DNA from: Gemmatimonadales bacterium
GTDB lineage: Bacteria; Gemmatimonadota; Gemmatimonadetes; Longimicrobiales; Gaopeijiaceae
DNA: 51,477 bases
Direction: 5' to 3'
NCBI GenBank assembly: GCA_007692665.1
Contig: REBP01000100.1
Span: 1 to 51,477, forward strand
Shown: piece after piece, positions 7,601 to 14,825 of the stretch
How positions within the stretch are numbered: the first letter of the stretch is position 1
Layout: every line of letters begins with the position of its first letter
The notes under the pieces: model-generated
The model's input: the letters and a program-made list of their open reading frames with translations, nothing else
Told to the model about the DNA's origin: nothing
Databases searched by the model: none
Made by a program: the position numbers and the translations under genes

Positions 7601-8920
7601 TCAGACCATGTTGAAACGCTCGGACAGGATGCGTCGCTGGGGAACCTCCAGGGCGAGAAGCGCCTTTTCGACGGCGTCCATCATCGGCTCCGGCCCGCAG
7701 ACGAAGTGGTCGTAGACCCGGTCGTCGTCCGGCAGGAGCCGGGCCAGCAGATCCTTGTCCACCAGGCCCTCCTCCCCCTCCCAGTCCTCGGGGGGCTCCT
7801 CCAGTACATGGATGACCTCCAGGTCAAGAGATTCCCGGAGCTCCTCGATCTCGTTGCGAAAGATCACCCCCTCGAGTTCCTCGTTGGCATAGATCAGCAC
7901 CAGGGGCCGGGTGTCGCCCCGGTCGGCAAAGGTGCGGAGCATGCTCATGCAGGGCGTGACCCCCACCCCGCCCACGAGCATCACGCACCCGACCTCGGGG
8001 TCACGGGGAGGAACGAAGGCCCCGAACGGCCCCTCGAGGAAGGCGGTCAGGCCCGGGTCGACCTGCCGTGCCCAGGTCGAGAAGTCCCCCTCGCCCTTGA
8101 TGGTGAATTCCAGTCGCCCGGGTGCCTCATCGGCGCTGGACGAGAAGGAGAACGGATGCTGCTGGAGGGTGAACGGCGTGTCGTTCAGTGTGAGCCAGGC
8201 AAACTGCCCGGGTTCGAATCGGAAGCCTTCGTGGCCATCGGGCTCGAACACGAGGGTGGCCGCCTCGCCGCGCTCCTGCCGAACCTCGACGAGGCGCCAG
8301 GGCCGTCGACGCATTCGCCAGGGACGGATGACCCGTGTGTTGACCAGGAGGGCGAGTGCCCCGACGCCCATGGCCGCGAAGAGTCCGACGAGCCAGGGGC
8401 CCGCCACGTAGTGCCCCACCTGGATGGGGTGAACGATCCCGATGAGGAGAATGAACGAAGCAAGCGACCCGTGCACCACCCGCCACCATTCGTAGTTCAG
8501 CCTGAAGGTCACCCGCCACAGGCTTGTGGCCACCAGGAGGAGAAGGGCGCCGGTCACGCCCGACAGGGAAAGGGCCCGGAGAAAGTTCACCCGCGGATCG
8601 AGGTACTCCAGATAGTCCGGATCCGTCAGGAAGAGCACAACGGGGTGGGCGAGGATGAGGACGAGGGCGATGAGGCCGAGCTGCTTGTGAAACTGGAGCA
8701 TGGAGTCCAGCCCGAAGGATTCGGCGACCTGGTCGTACCTCCCCGTGAGAAGGAACTGGAGGAGGAGCAGGCTCAGTCCGACAAAGCCCAGGCCCACCCC
8801 CATCTCCACCCAGAACTCCCGGGGCTGGCCCGGCCCCAGGTAAGCCAGAAGCATGGGACCGAGGGCGAAGGCAAGGAGCCCGAGGCTCCAGGCGAGCGCC
8901 CGAATCAATGGATACCTCAT
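7601..8920 (-). CDS. ferric-reductase-like transmembrane flavocytochrome (heme, FAD and NAD(P)H domains)
   Basis: The product is 439 residues. Six or so membrane helices fill about 1-210 and carry histidines suited to bind two b-type hemes (QFHKQLG, LAHPVV, WRVVHGS, GIVHPIQVGH). The C-terminal half is a ferredoxin-NADP reductase-type module: the flavin-site motif HPFSFSS, then GGVGVTPCMSML for NAD(P)H and the terminal CGPEPMMDAV. Such proteins move electrons from NAD(P)H across the inner membrane, for example to ferric iron or oxygen; the acceptor here is unknown. The ATG at 8920 follows GGGAGG. A sigma-54-like promoter lies about 130 bases upstream. Confidence 0.9.
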   Translation of the reverse strand: MRYPLIRALAWSLGLLAFALGPMLLAYLGPGQPREFWVEMGVGLGFVGLSLLLLQFLLTGRYDQVAESFGLDSMLQFHKQLGLIALVLILAHPVVLFLTDPDYLEYLDPRVNFLRALSLSGVTGALLLLVATSLWRVTFRLNYEWWRVVHGSLASFILLIGIVHPIQVGHYVAGPWLVGLFAAMGVGALALLVNTRVIRPWRMRRRPWRLVEVRQERGEAATLVFEPDGHEGFRFEPGQFAWLTLNDTPFTLQQHPFSFSSSADEAPGRLEFTIKGEGDFSTWARQVDPGLTAFLEGPFGAFVPPRDPEVGCVMLVGGVGVTPCMSMLRTFADRGDTRPLVLIYANEELEGVIFRNEIEELRESLDLEVIHVLEEPPEDWEGEEGLVDKDLLARLLPDDDRVYDHFVCGPEPMMDAVEKALLALEVPQRRILSERFNMV

Positions 8921-8952
8921 GGTCCTCCCGGTTGGGTGTAATGGACCGAGGG

Positions 8953-8978
8953 GGTGACCGGTCCCGGATGCGGTCACC
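8953..8978. repeat. 8-bp inverted repeat in the flavocytochrome leader
   Basis: GGTGACCG (8953-8960) and CGGTCACC (8971-8978) are perfectly complementary around 10 bases. It lies between the predicted sigma-54 start near 9041 and the ATG at 8920, so it could be an RNA hairpin or an operator. Confidence 0.5.
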
Positions 8979-9051
8979 TCGGTTCATTCAGGGTTGCGTG
9001 CATCCCGTTCGGAAATGAAACACGAGTCCGGGACGGGAGGAGAGGACACGA

Positions 9052-9067
9052 TGCACGCTCCGTTCCA
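9052..9067 (-). promoter_or_regulatory. sigma-54 (-24/-12) promoter candidate for the flavocytochrome gene
   Basis: On the minus strand TGGAACGGAGCGTGCA has GG at 9066-9065 and GC at 9054-9053, exactly 10 bases apart. It matches the consensus TGGCACG-N4-TTGC except at two core positions. The predicted start is near 9041, about 120 bases before the ATG at 8920. Confidence 0.42.
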
Positions 9068-9121
9068 CGGTGGGAAATTCTTTCCCCGGCTCCTCCCTCC
9101 GTCCCCCGCGGATCCGTGATC

Positions 9122-9135
9122 CCGGTGGACACGGG
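9122..9135. promoter_or_regulatory. possible activator-binding dyad between divergent sigma-54 promoters
   Basis: CCGGTGGACACGGG is an imperfect dyad resembling the perfect CCGGTG-A-CACCGG at 12197. It lies 62 bases upstream of the minus-strand -24 element at 9066 and 105 bases upstream of the plus-strand one at 9233, which are distances typical for sigma-54 activators. The 416-bp gap 8921-9336 contains this, the two promoter candidates and the dyad at 8953. Confidence 0.3.
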
Positions 9136-9231
9136 GGCGCGGCGGAGTCGGACAACCTGCTCGGGGGCAGTGGATTACGATCAATTCGTGCGGGGGGGCA
9201 TCGGCAGGAGAGGCCGAGCCCGGTCGGTCCT

Positions 9232-9247
9232 CGGCACACTTGTTGTA
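9232..9247 (+). promoter_or_regulatory. sigma-54-like promoter candidate for the activator pair
   Basis: CGGCACACTTGTTGTA keeps GGCAC and TTG with the 10-base spacing, but the -12 dinucleotide is GT rather than GC. If real, it would place the two activator genes under sigma-54 control, as in autoregulated activators. The leader would be about 80 bases. Confidence 0.3.
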
Positions 9248-9336
9248 ATGTTTTCCTGCCACCCTCCGACCGGCCCCGCCTTTCCACCCCCGGTCGAATT
9301 TCGGCGAAAACAATTTCATTCCCGGGAGCGCGCCCC

Positions 9337-10638
9337 ATGCGTCCTGTCACCTATCTCTACATGGACGACTCACCCCTCTTTGCGGACACGCGTGCCCTTC
9401 TGCGTCGCTGCGGGATGGTGGGGCTCGGGGGTTCCTGCGAGGCCGAGGCCCTGGAGTGGATCACCCGACGCTCGGTCGACGCCGTCGTGCAGGGGCGTGG
9501 GTGTCAAACGGGAGCCCTCCGGTCGGCTGCCGAGGCAAACGGGATCGACTTCGTTGCCATCGACCCACCGTCGACGGACTCCCGGGACCGCGGCATCGAC
9601 CCCCGCTGCGAGGACGTCCTGGAGGCCCGCCTTCGATGCGTGGTGGAAAGTGCGTCGCGCCGGCGAGCGGCGGACCACTTCGATCGTCTCATGGGCCGCT
9701 CCGAGCCGATGCTCGATCTGGCGGAGCAGATCATCCGGATGGCGCCGAGTCACGCCCCCATCCTCATCTCGGGCGAAAGCGGGACCGGCAAGGGTCTTTC
9801 GGCCGCCGCCGTCCATGACCGGAGCCGCTACCGCGAGGGTCCGTTCGTGGCGATCAACTGCGGAGCCATTCCCCCCAGCCTCGTCGAGAGCCAGCTCTTC
9901 GGCCACGAACGGGGAAGCTTCACGGGCGCGCACCGCCGACACGCCGGCTGCTTCGAGCGCGCCGAAAACGGCACCCTCTTCCTTGACGAGATCGCGGAGT
10001 TGCCCCTGGAGGCTCAGGTCAAGCTTCTCCGGGTCCTCGAGTCCAACGAGGTGACCCGAGTGGGAGGGGAACGACCGATCCCGCTGAACTGCCGCGTCAT
10101 CGCGGCCACCAACGCCTGTCCGGTGGAAGCGGTGCGCGCCGGGCGACTCCGGAAGGATCTGTTCTACCGTCTGAGCGTGCTCAGGCTGGCCATCCCGCCC
10201 CTGCGGGAGCGCAGGGAAGACATTCCGGAACTCGCCGAGCATTTCTCGGCGGTGTTGTCGGAGGAGGAAGGCGCCGAGCGCCGGTTGTCGGCGGGGGCCA
10301 TCAACCGCCTTTCCGTCCACGCCTGGCCGGGAAATGTCAGGGAACTCAGGAACACGCTGCATTCCGCCGTGATCCTCTCCCGGGGTCCCGTCATCGAGGA
10401 GAGGGATCTTCCCCTCGACAGCGGCGGCTCGGCGGTACGGGAGCATCTCCGCATCCCGGTGGGCATCCCGGTCGAGGAGGCGGAGCGACGCCTCATCCTT
10501 CGGACCCTCTCGTCCATGGGCGGCAACAAGTCGCAGGCGGCGGGGGTCCTGGGGATCAGCCTCAAGACGCTCTACAATCGACTCCATGCGTACGGCGAGA
10601 TGGCACCCCCAACCGAGGTTCAGCGTGGGCTGGCGTGA
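9337..10638 (+). CDS. sigma-54-dependent transcriptional activator with degenerate receiver domain
   Basis: The product is 433 residues. A receiver-like domain (about 1-105) begins YLYMDDSP, but the expected phospho-acceptor position reads VVQGRG, with Gln instead of Asp. The AAA+ domain (about 115-350) has Walker A GESGTGKG (146-153), the sigma-54 contact loop as GSFTGA (193-198) and Walker B LFLDE (214-218). A Fis-type helix-turn-helix ends the protein (NKSQAAGVLGISLKTLYNRL). It would bind upstream DNA and remodel sigma-54 polymerase. Loss of the Asp suggests regulation without phosphorylation. The ATG at 9337 follows GGGAG. It sits 30 bases before a paralogue. Confidence 0.93.
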   Translation: MRPVTYLYMDDSPLFADTRALLRRCGMVGLGGSCEAEALEWITRRSVDAVVQGRGCQTGALRSAAEANGIDFVAIDPPSTDSRDRGIDPRCEDVLEARLRCVVESASRRRAADHFDRLMGRSEPMLDLAEQIIRMAPSHAPILISGESGTGKGLSAAAVHDRSRYREGPFVAINCGAIPPSLVESQLFGHERGSFTGAHRRHAGCFERAENGTLFLDEIAELPLEAQVKLLRVLESNEVTRVGGERPIPLNCRVIAATNACPVEAVRAGRLRKDLFYRLSVLRLAIPPLRERREDIPELAEHFSAVLSEEEGAERRLSAGAINRLSVHAWPGNVRELRNTLHSAVILSRGPVIEERDLPLDSGGSAVREHLRIPVGIPVEEAERRLILRTLSSMGGNKSQAAGVLGISLKTLYNRLHAYGEMAPPTEVQRGLA

Positions 10639-10668
10639 TCATGTGCCCGGCGACTTCGAAGGGGATCC

Positions 10669-12027
10669 ATGCGAAGGGCCCTGATCTTCGTGTCCGAGGC
10701 GGGGGCTCGGGAGACCCTCACGGGTGCCCTCGAGGAGGATGGACTCGAGATCGTGGTCGCATCGAGTCTGGATGAAGTCCACGAGGAACTCGAGAAGGGA
10801 GGCGCCCTCCTCCTGGTCCTGGACGCCTGTCCGGAAGACGGAGACCTGACGGACCTCCTGGGCCCCGGGCGCGCCGCCGGCATCGAGGCGACCATCCTCG
10901 TGGACTCCACCCCCCCCATCTCCCCCGAGACCCCGCTGGGCAGGGCGGGGGTCTCCGCCTTCCTGGCCACCCCGCTCGATCTTTCGGGACTTCGCGCCTT
11001 CCTGGCTCGGACGGCACCCCTGTCAGCCCAGATCTCCGACCCCGAGGAGAGCCGCTTCGGGCTTCTCGTCGGGAATGCACCTCCGATGCGTTCGCTCTAT
11101 TCCATCATGCGGCGCGTGGGTCCGAGCCGGGCCAACGTGCTCATCTCGGGGGAGAGCGGGAGCGGGAAGGAACTGGTGGCCAGGACCCTTCACGACCTCA
11201 GCCCACGTCGGAAGAAGCCCTTTCTCCCCGTGAACTGCGGCGCCCTCACCGCCACCCTGATGGAGAGCGAACTGTTCGGGCATGAGCGGGGGAGCTTTAC
11301 CGGCGCGGACCGGCGGCATCGGGGCTACTTCGAGCGGGCAGATGGCGGAACGCTCTTCCTGGACGAGATCACCGAGATGCCTGCGGAACTGCAGGTCAAG
11401 CTCCTCCGGGTCCTGGAGTCCGGTCTTGTCACGGGAGTGGGGAGGGAAGAACCCGTTGCGGTGGACGTGCGGGTCGTGGCCGCAACGAACCGGGACCCGG
11501 CGGCAGCCGTATCGGAGGGGAAGCTGCGGGAAGACCTCTACTACCGTCTGAGAGTCCTCCAGATCGAGGTACCCCCGCTACGCGACCGTCTCGAGGACCT
11601 GCCCCTCCTTGTGGACTGGTTTCTCAGGGAGATCGGGGAGCGGGAGGGGAGGCAGAAGCACCTTGGAGAGGACGTCATGGAGGCGCTGCAGCGTCACCGG
11701 TGGCCCGGAAACGTGCGTGAACTGAGAAACGTCCTCTATACCCTGCACCTCATGTCCCCCCACGAGCGGATCCCGGTCTCGGTTCTGCCCGCCGACATCC
11801 TCGATGCGGCTTCCGAAGGCGATGCGCGCCCGCAGAGCCGGGCCTCGGAGTCCGGGCGCTCGCTGAAGGAGATCGAGAAGGACCACATCCTCCTGACGCT
11901 GGAGGAACTGGACGGCCACAAGCGGAAAGCCTCGGAGGTGCTGGGCATCAGCCTGAAGACCCTCTACAATCGGCTGCACGAGTATGGGGAGATGGGAGTG
12001 GAAGACGGCGAATCGGGCTCTTCCTGA
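10669..12027 (+). CDS. sigma-54-dependent transcriptional activator, second tandem copy
   Basis: The product is 452 residues and a paralogue of the preceding gene. The N-terminal receiver-like domain (1-120) keeps an Asp at the acceptor position (LLLVLDACPED, Asp52) but lacks the conserved Lys-Pro (it reads ATPLD). The AAA+ domain has Walker A GESGSGKE (161-168), GSFTGA (208-213) and LFLDE (229-233). The C-terminal DNA-binding helix, KRKASEVLGISLKTLYNRLH, is nearly identical to the first copy, so both may bind the same site. The pair probably forms an operon. No histidine kinase gene is nearby. Confidence 0.93.
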   Translation: MRRALIFVSEAGARETLTGALEEDGLEIVVASSLDEVHEELEKGGALLLVLDACPEDGDLTDLLGPGRAAGIEATILVDSTPPISPETPLGRAGVSAFLATPLDLSGLRAFLARTAPLSAQISDPEESRFGLLVGNAPPMRSLYSIMRRVGPSRANVLISGESGSGKELVARTLHDLSPRRKKPFLPVNCGALTATLMESELFGHERGSFTGADRRHRGYFERADGGTLFLDEITEMPAELQVKLLRVLESGLVTGVGREEPVAVDVRVVAATNRDPAAAVSEGKLREDLYYRLRVLQIEVPPLRDRLEDLPLLVDWFLREIGEREGRQKHLGEDVMEALQRHRWPGNVRELRNVLYTLHLMSPHERIPVSVLPADILDAASEGDARPQSRASESGRSLKEIEKDHILLTLEELDGHKRKASEVLGISLKTLYNRLHEYGEMGVEDGESGSS

Positions 12028-12196
12028 ATCCCCGGGGATCGATTCGGAACGATTCCCGGCCATCAATCTCCGTAAACTGAAACGTCTGGCGAACCGGCCC
12101 CCGGAGCATTGCGGTCCCTCCGGGGCGCGCTTTCGGGAGAAGCTTGCAGGAATTACAGGTGAGGAGACGAAAATTCCCTCTGCTTCCGTCGCCAGG

Positions 12197-12209
12197 CCGG
12201 TGACACCGG
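12197..12209. promoter_or_regulatory. perfect dyad, possible sigma-54 activator binding site
   Basis: CCGGTGACACCGG is a perfect 6-bp inverted repeat with one central base. It is centred 113 bases upstream of the -24 element of the strong sigma-54 promoter at 12314. The activator pair lies immediately upstream, so it is the natural candidate binder. The 351-bp gap 12028-12378 also holds an ATCCCCGGGGAT palindrome just after the activator stop. Confidence 0.4.
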
Positions 12210-12313
12210 ATGCCGCGACTCCGGCGGTTTCGTGGCTGAATCCTCGCAAACCCCTCCCGATCAAGGCCTTTCGCGTTTCCGGAAGGCCCCGGGGGAGGGT
12301 TTCTGGCCGGGAT

Positions 12314-12330
12314 CCGGCATGGCGTTTGCT
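12314..12330 (+). promoter_or_regulatory. sigma-54 (-24/-12) promoter for the coiled-coil lipoprotein gene
   Basis: CCGGCATGGCGTTTGCT has GG at 12316-12317 and GC at 12328-12329, exactly 10 bases apart. It matches the TGGCACG-N4-TTGCW consensus at all but two positions. The predicted start is near 12341, giving a 38-base leader that contains the AGGAGG ribosome-binding site of the gene at 12379. Confidence 0.6.
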
Positions 12331-12378
12331 TCTCTTGTAGGGCCAACACCAAACCTCACACGAGGAGGAGCATCAATC

Positions 12379-13329
12379 ATGAGACGCACAGCGCTATCAA
12401 TACTCGCTCTGACGGTTGTCGCGGTTGCAGGCTGCGAACGGGAAGATGATCGGGCCTGGACGGATGACGACGACGCCGTCGCCCAGGAACCCACGCCGGA
12501 GATGAGGGCACAGTTCACTGCCCTCCGGTCGGAGGTGGACTCGGTCGTTGGTCATCTCCGCAGCGAGGTGGAGACCCGGCAGCAGGGCGTGACCGGAGAC
12601 ACCCTCGATGCCTGGACGGACACCTACGCCAGGGTCGCGGAACGCCGCGGGGACCTGCTGGTGAAGCTGGATGACCTCGATCGGGCTTCGGTCGACGAGG
12701 CTCGCAGCATCCGCAACGATGTGGCGAACGAACTCGCCGAACTCGAGGCCGACGTGGTCCGTCAGAAGCTTCGGTACGGGGGGGACAGGGCTACGCCTGA
12801 AGCCGTCGAGGAGCACCTTGTGCGCCTCGAACAGAATCTCGATTCCATCGAGGCCCGCTCCCGCGCCATCCACGGGGGCACCGCAGCCCAGACCGGGCAG
12901 CAGGGAGTCGACAGGACCCAGGACGCGAGAGCCATGGGCGGCGTCGACGCGCAGACGGGGCAGCAGACCCGGGACCGGGACATGGGCACGGACGTCCAGC
13001 GCCAGCCCGGAGCCACGGATGCCCAGGCTCAGGACACGCGGACGGGCACCGGCACCTGGGGTGACGGTGACCGCCACGATCACGTTCCGGACATGGACGA
13101 GATCCGGAACCTCCGTGAAGACATTCAGGAGACCCGCCGCGACGTTGCCGAGCTCCGCACGGCCACGGCCGACGACCGCAGGGATCGCATGGACAACATC
13201 AGCGACCAGGTCGCCGACCTGACCCGCGAAGTGCGCAAGCACTGGTACAACGTGAGGTACAGCTTCACGGGGACCGGCACGACGGGTCAGATGGACCGGC
13301 AGCGGATGGACGACGACACGCAGTACTGA
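12379..13329 (+). CDS. coiled-coil lipoprotein, probable sigma-54 target
   Basis: The product is 316 residues. A signal peptide with lipobox VAGC (Cys19) anchors it to a membrane. The rest is highly charged and helical: heptad-like stretches at about 40-165 (with LRSEVDSVVGHLRSEVETRQ and ANELAELEADVVRQKL) and 225-295, separated by a Gln/Thr/Gly/Asp-rich linker with two TGQQ repeats. This suggests an elongated periplasmic spacer or stress lipoprotein. No family recognised. AGGAGG at 12363-12368 sets the start at 12379. The sigma-54 promoter directly upstream and the adjacent activators suggest induction under a specific condition. Confidence 0.85.
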   Translation: MRRTALSILALTVVAVAGCEREDDRAWTDDDDAVAQEPTPEMRAQFTALRSEVDSVVGHLRSEVETRQQGVTGDTLDAWTDTYARVAERRGDLLVKLDDLDRASVDEARSIRNDVANELAELEADVVRQKLRYGGDRATPEAVEEHLVRLEQNLDSIEARSRAIHGGTAAQTGQQGVDRTQDARAMGGVDAQTGQQTRDRDMGTDVQRQPGATDAQAQDTRTGTGTWGDGDRHDHVPDMDEIRNLREDIQETRRDVAELRTATADDRRDRMDNISDQVADLTREVRKHWYNVRYSFTGTGTTGQMDRQRMDDDTQY

Positions 13330-13363
13330 GCGTCGCCCCGCAGGAAGGATGTGACGAAGTGAG

Positions 13364-13417
13364 GGGGTAGCGGGGGTGGGCCGGCTGGACCGGGCCCACC
13401 CCCGCTGCCCCTTTCTT
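13364..13417 (+). terminator. intrinsic terminator after the lipoprotein gene
   Basis: A 19-bp stem with one G-U pair (13364-13382 with 13393-13411) is followed by TTTCTT on the plus strand. It lies between convergent genes, so the hairpin may also serve the minus-strand sugar dehydrogenase, although that side lacks a T-run. Confidence 0.8.
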
Positions 13418-13425
13418 CATGCCGG

Positions 13426-14652
13426 TCAGTTCGGCAGCGTGGTGTCACGGGGCCGGAGCCTCAGGACTTCGCCGTCCTCGTGCTCGGTGATCACCCAGAT
13501 CGACCCGTCCTCGGCCACGCGGACATTCCGGATCCGACGATCCAGTTCCGTCGCGAGCCGGCCGGCCTCGGTCACCTCTGCCTCGCCCGTGATCCGGAGC
13601 AGGTGCACGGCCCGGGTCACGAGCCCCCCGGTGAGAAGGTGGCCGTCCCACTCCGGAAAGGCCGCACCGCGGTAGATGACGAGTCCGGACGGCGCCACCG
13701 TCTCGTCGAAGACGTGGGCAGCCTCGGCCACCTCCGAAGGACGCTCCTCGTACCCCAGCGGGGCCCCGGAGTAATCCTTGCCCTCGGTGTAGAGAGGCCA
13801 GCCGTAGTTCGCCCCTCGCTCGACCCGATAGACGCCGTCTCCCCGCTGGGGACCATGGTCCACGATCCACAGCTGTCCGGTGGCGGCATCCGTGGTCATG
13901 CCCTGCGGGTTGCGGTGGCCCCAGGACCAGAGGTAGGGATCCTCCTCGTCGCTCCCCGCGAAGGGGTTGCCCGGGGCGGGCTCACCATCTTCGGTCATCC
14001 GCAGGATCGCCCCGGCCTGGTCCTCGAGGTCCTGGGCTCTCTCGAGATTTCTGCGGTCCCCGATCGAAAGGAAAAGGTGCGTCCCCCCGGGCTCGAAGGC
14101 CAGGCTTCCCCCGAAATGGAGACCGCTCGAATCCTGGTCGTCCTCCTTCATGACGAAGATCTCCTCCACGTCTTCCAGGCGAGGCTCCCCGCCCGCCTCT
14201 TCCACCAGCCGACCCCGGATGACGGTCAGGGCCGCCCCTCGGGGAGTGGGTGCCGAGAGGCTGAGGTAGACCCACCGGTTCTGCTCGAACTCCGGGTGCA
14301 GCCGCACGTCGAAGAGCCCGGCCTGGCTGCGGCCGGTCTCGCCTTCATAGCGGAAGATCTCCGGCACACCATCAAGGGGCCCGGAGAGTTCGCCCTCCGC
14401 ACCTCCCAGGCGCAGGGTACCCGGGTTGCGTTCCGTGACGAGAAATCGCCCATCGGGAAGGAGCGCGAGCCCCCAGGGATGCTCGAGTCCCACGGCAATG
14501 GTATCGACGCGCACCTCGAACGCTGCCTCCCCCGCCTGGCCAGGGACCTGTCCGGTCGCTTCCCCCGGGGAGGCCGGAAGCAGGAGCAGCAGGGTTGTCA
14601 GCGAGACGGCCGGGAGCCGGCCGGACGAGGATCTGAAAGGCTTCATTGGCAT
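13426..14652 (-). CDS. secreted PQQ-dependent sugar dehydrogenase-like beta-propeller
   Basis: The product is 408 residues. A signal peptide (about 1-35) precedes a six-bladed propeller of the soluble glucose/aldose dehydrogenase type (YliI/Asd-like): GLEHPWGLALLPDGRFLVTE, GLFDVRLHPEF, then WSWGHRNPQGM, VDHGPQRGD and GANYGWPLYTEGKDYSG. Family members oxidise sugars in the periplasm with PQQ and calcium; the substrate here is not predictable, and no PQQ synthesis genes are in the window. The start at 14652 follows GGAGGAACAACC; a second ATG is at 14646. A very good sigma-54 promoter ends about 50 bases upstream. Confidence 0.9.
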   Translation of the reverse strand: MPMKPFRSSSGRLPAVSLTTLLLLLPASPGEATGQVPGQAGEAAFEVRVDTIAVGLEHPWGLALLPDGRFLVTERNPGTLRLGGAEGELSGPLDGVPEIFRYEGETGRSQAGLFDVRLHPEFEQNRWVYLSLSAPTPRGAALTVIRGRLVEEAGGEPRLEDVEEIFVMKEDDQDSSGLHFGGSLAFEPGGTHLFLSIGDRRNLERAQDLEDQAGAILRMTEDGEPAPGNPFAGSDEEDPYLWSWGHRNPQGMTTDAATGQLWIVDHGPQRGDGVYRVERGANYGWPLYTEGKDYSGAPLGYEERPSEVAEAAHVFDETVAPSGLVIYRGAAFPEWDGHLLTGGLVTRAVHLLRITGEAEVTEAGRLATELDRRIRNVRVAEDGSIWVITEHEDGEVLRLRPRDTTLPN

Positions 14653-14700
14653 GGTTGTTCCTCCATTTCATGTGAGGGGTGGTGATGTCGCCTTCGTATT

Positions 14701-14717
14701 CGCAAGTGACGTGCCCC
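14701..14717 (-). promoter_or_regulatory. sigma-54 (-24/-12) promoter for the sugar dehydrogenase gene
   Basis: The minus strand reads GGGGCACGTCACTTGCG, with a perfect GGCACG-N4-TTGC core. GG is at 14715-14714 and GC at 14703-14702. The predicted start near 14690 leaves a 38-base leader with a strong ribosome-binding site. It is the best sigma-54 match in the window. Confidence 0.65.
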
Positions 14718-14729
14718 CGACGACAGAAA

Positions 14730-14760
14730 GGGCCCCTCCCCGAGTGTCGGGGAGGGGCCC
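14730..14760 (-). terminator. intrinsic terminator of the large outer-membrane protein gene
   Basis: A perfect 14-bp stem (14730-14743 with 14747-14760, GTG loop) is followed on the minus strand by CTTTCTGTC. It ends transcription from the gene at 14826 and sits 13 bases before the sigma-54 promoter of the next gene, insulating the two units. Confidence 0.85.
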
Positions 14761-14777
14761 TGAAGGAAGGTTCTCGC

Positions 14778-14818
14778 CCGGTGACGCCCACGGCGCGTCA
14801 GCGCCGCGGGCTCACCGG
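14778..14818. promoter_or_regulatory. split CCGGTGA/TCACCGG dyad, possible activator site
   Basis: CCGGTGA (14778-14784) and TCACCGG (14812-14818) form an inverted pair 27 bases apart. It is centred about 83 bases upstream of the sigma-54 -24 element at 14715. The half-site is the one in the perfect dyad at 12197. It lies just beyond the end of the outer-membrane protein gene. Confidence 0.3.
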
Positions 14819-14825
14819 GACCGGG

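Noticed and set aside
8205-8225. GGGTTCGAATC, resembling a tRNA T-loop
   Set aside because: It is inside the flavocytochrome gene and no acceptor, D or anticodon stem can be formed around it. A similar GGTTCGAAT near 45625 also fails.
7706-8941. Long plus-strand open frame opposite the flavocytochrome
   Set aside because: The minus-strand gene shows clear heme, FAD and NAD motifs over the same bases; the plus-strand product is Glu/Pro/His-rich noise.
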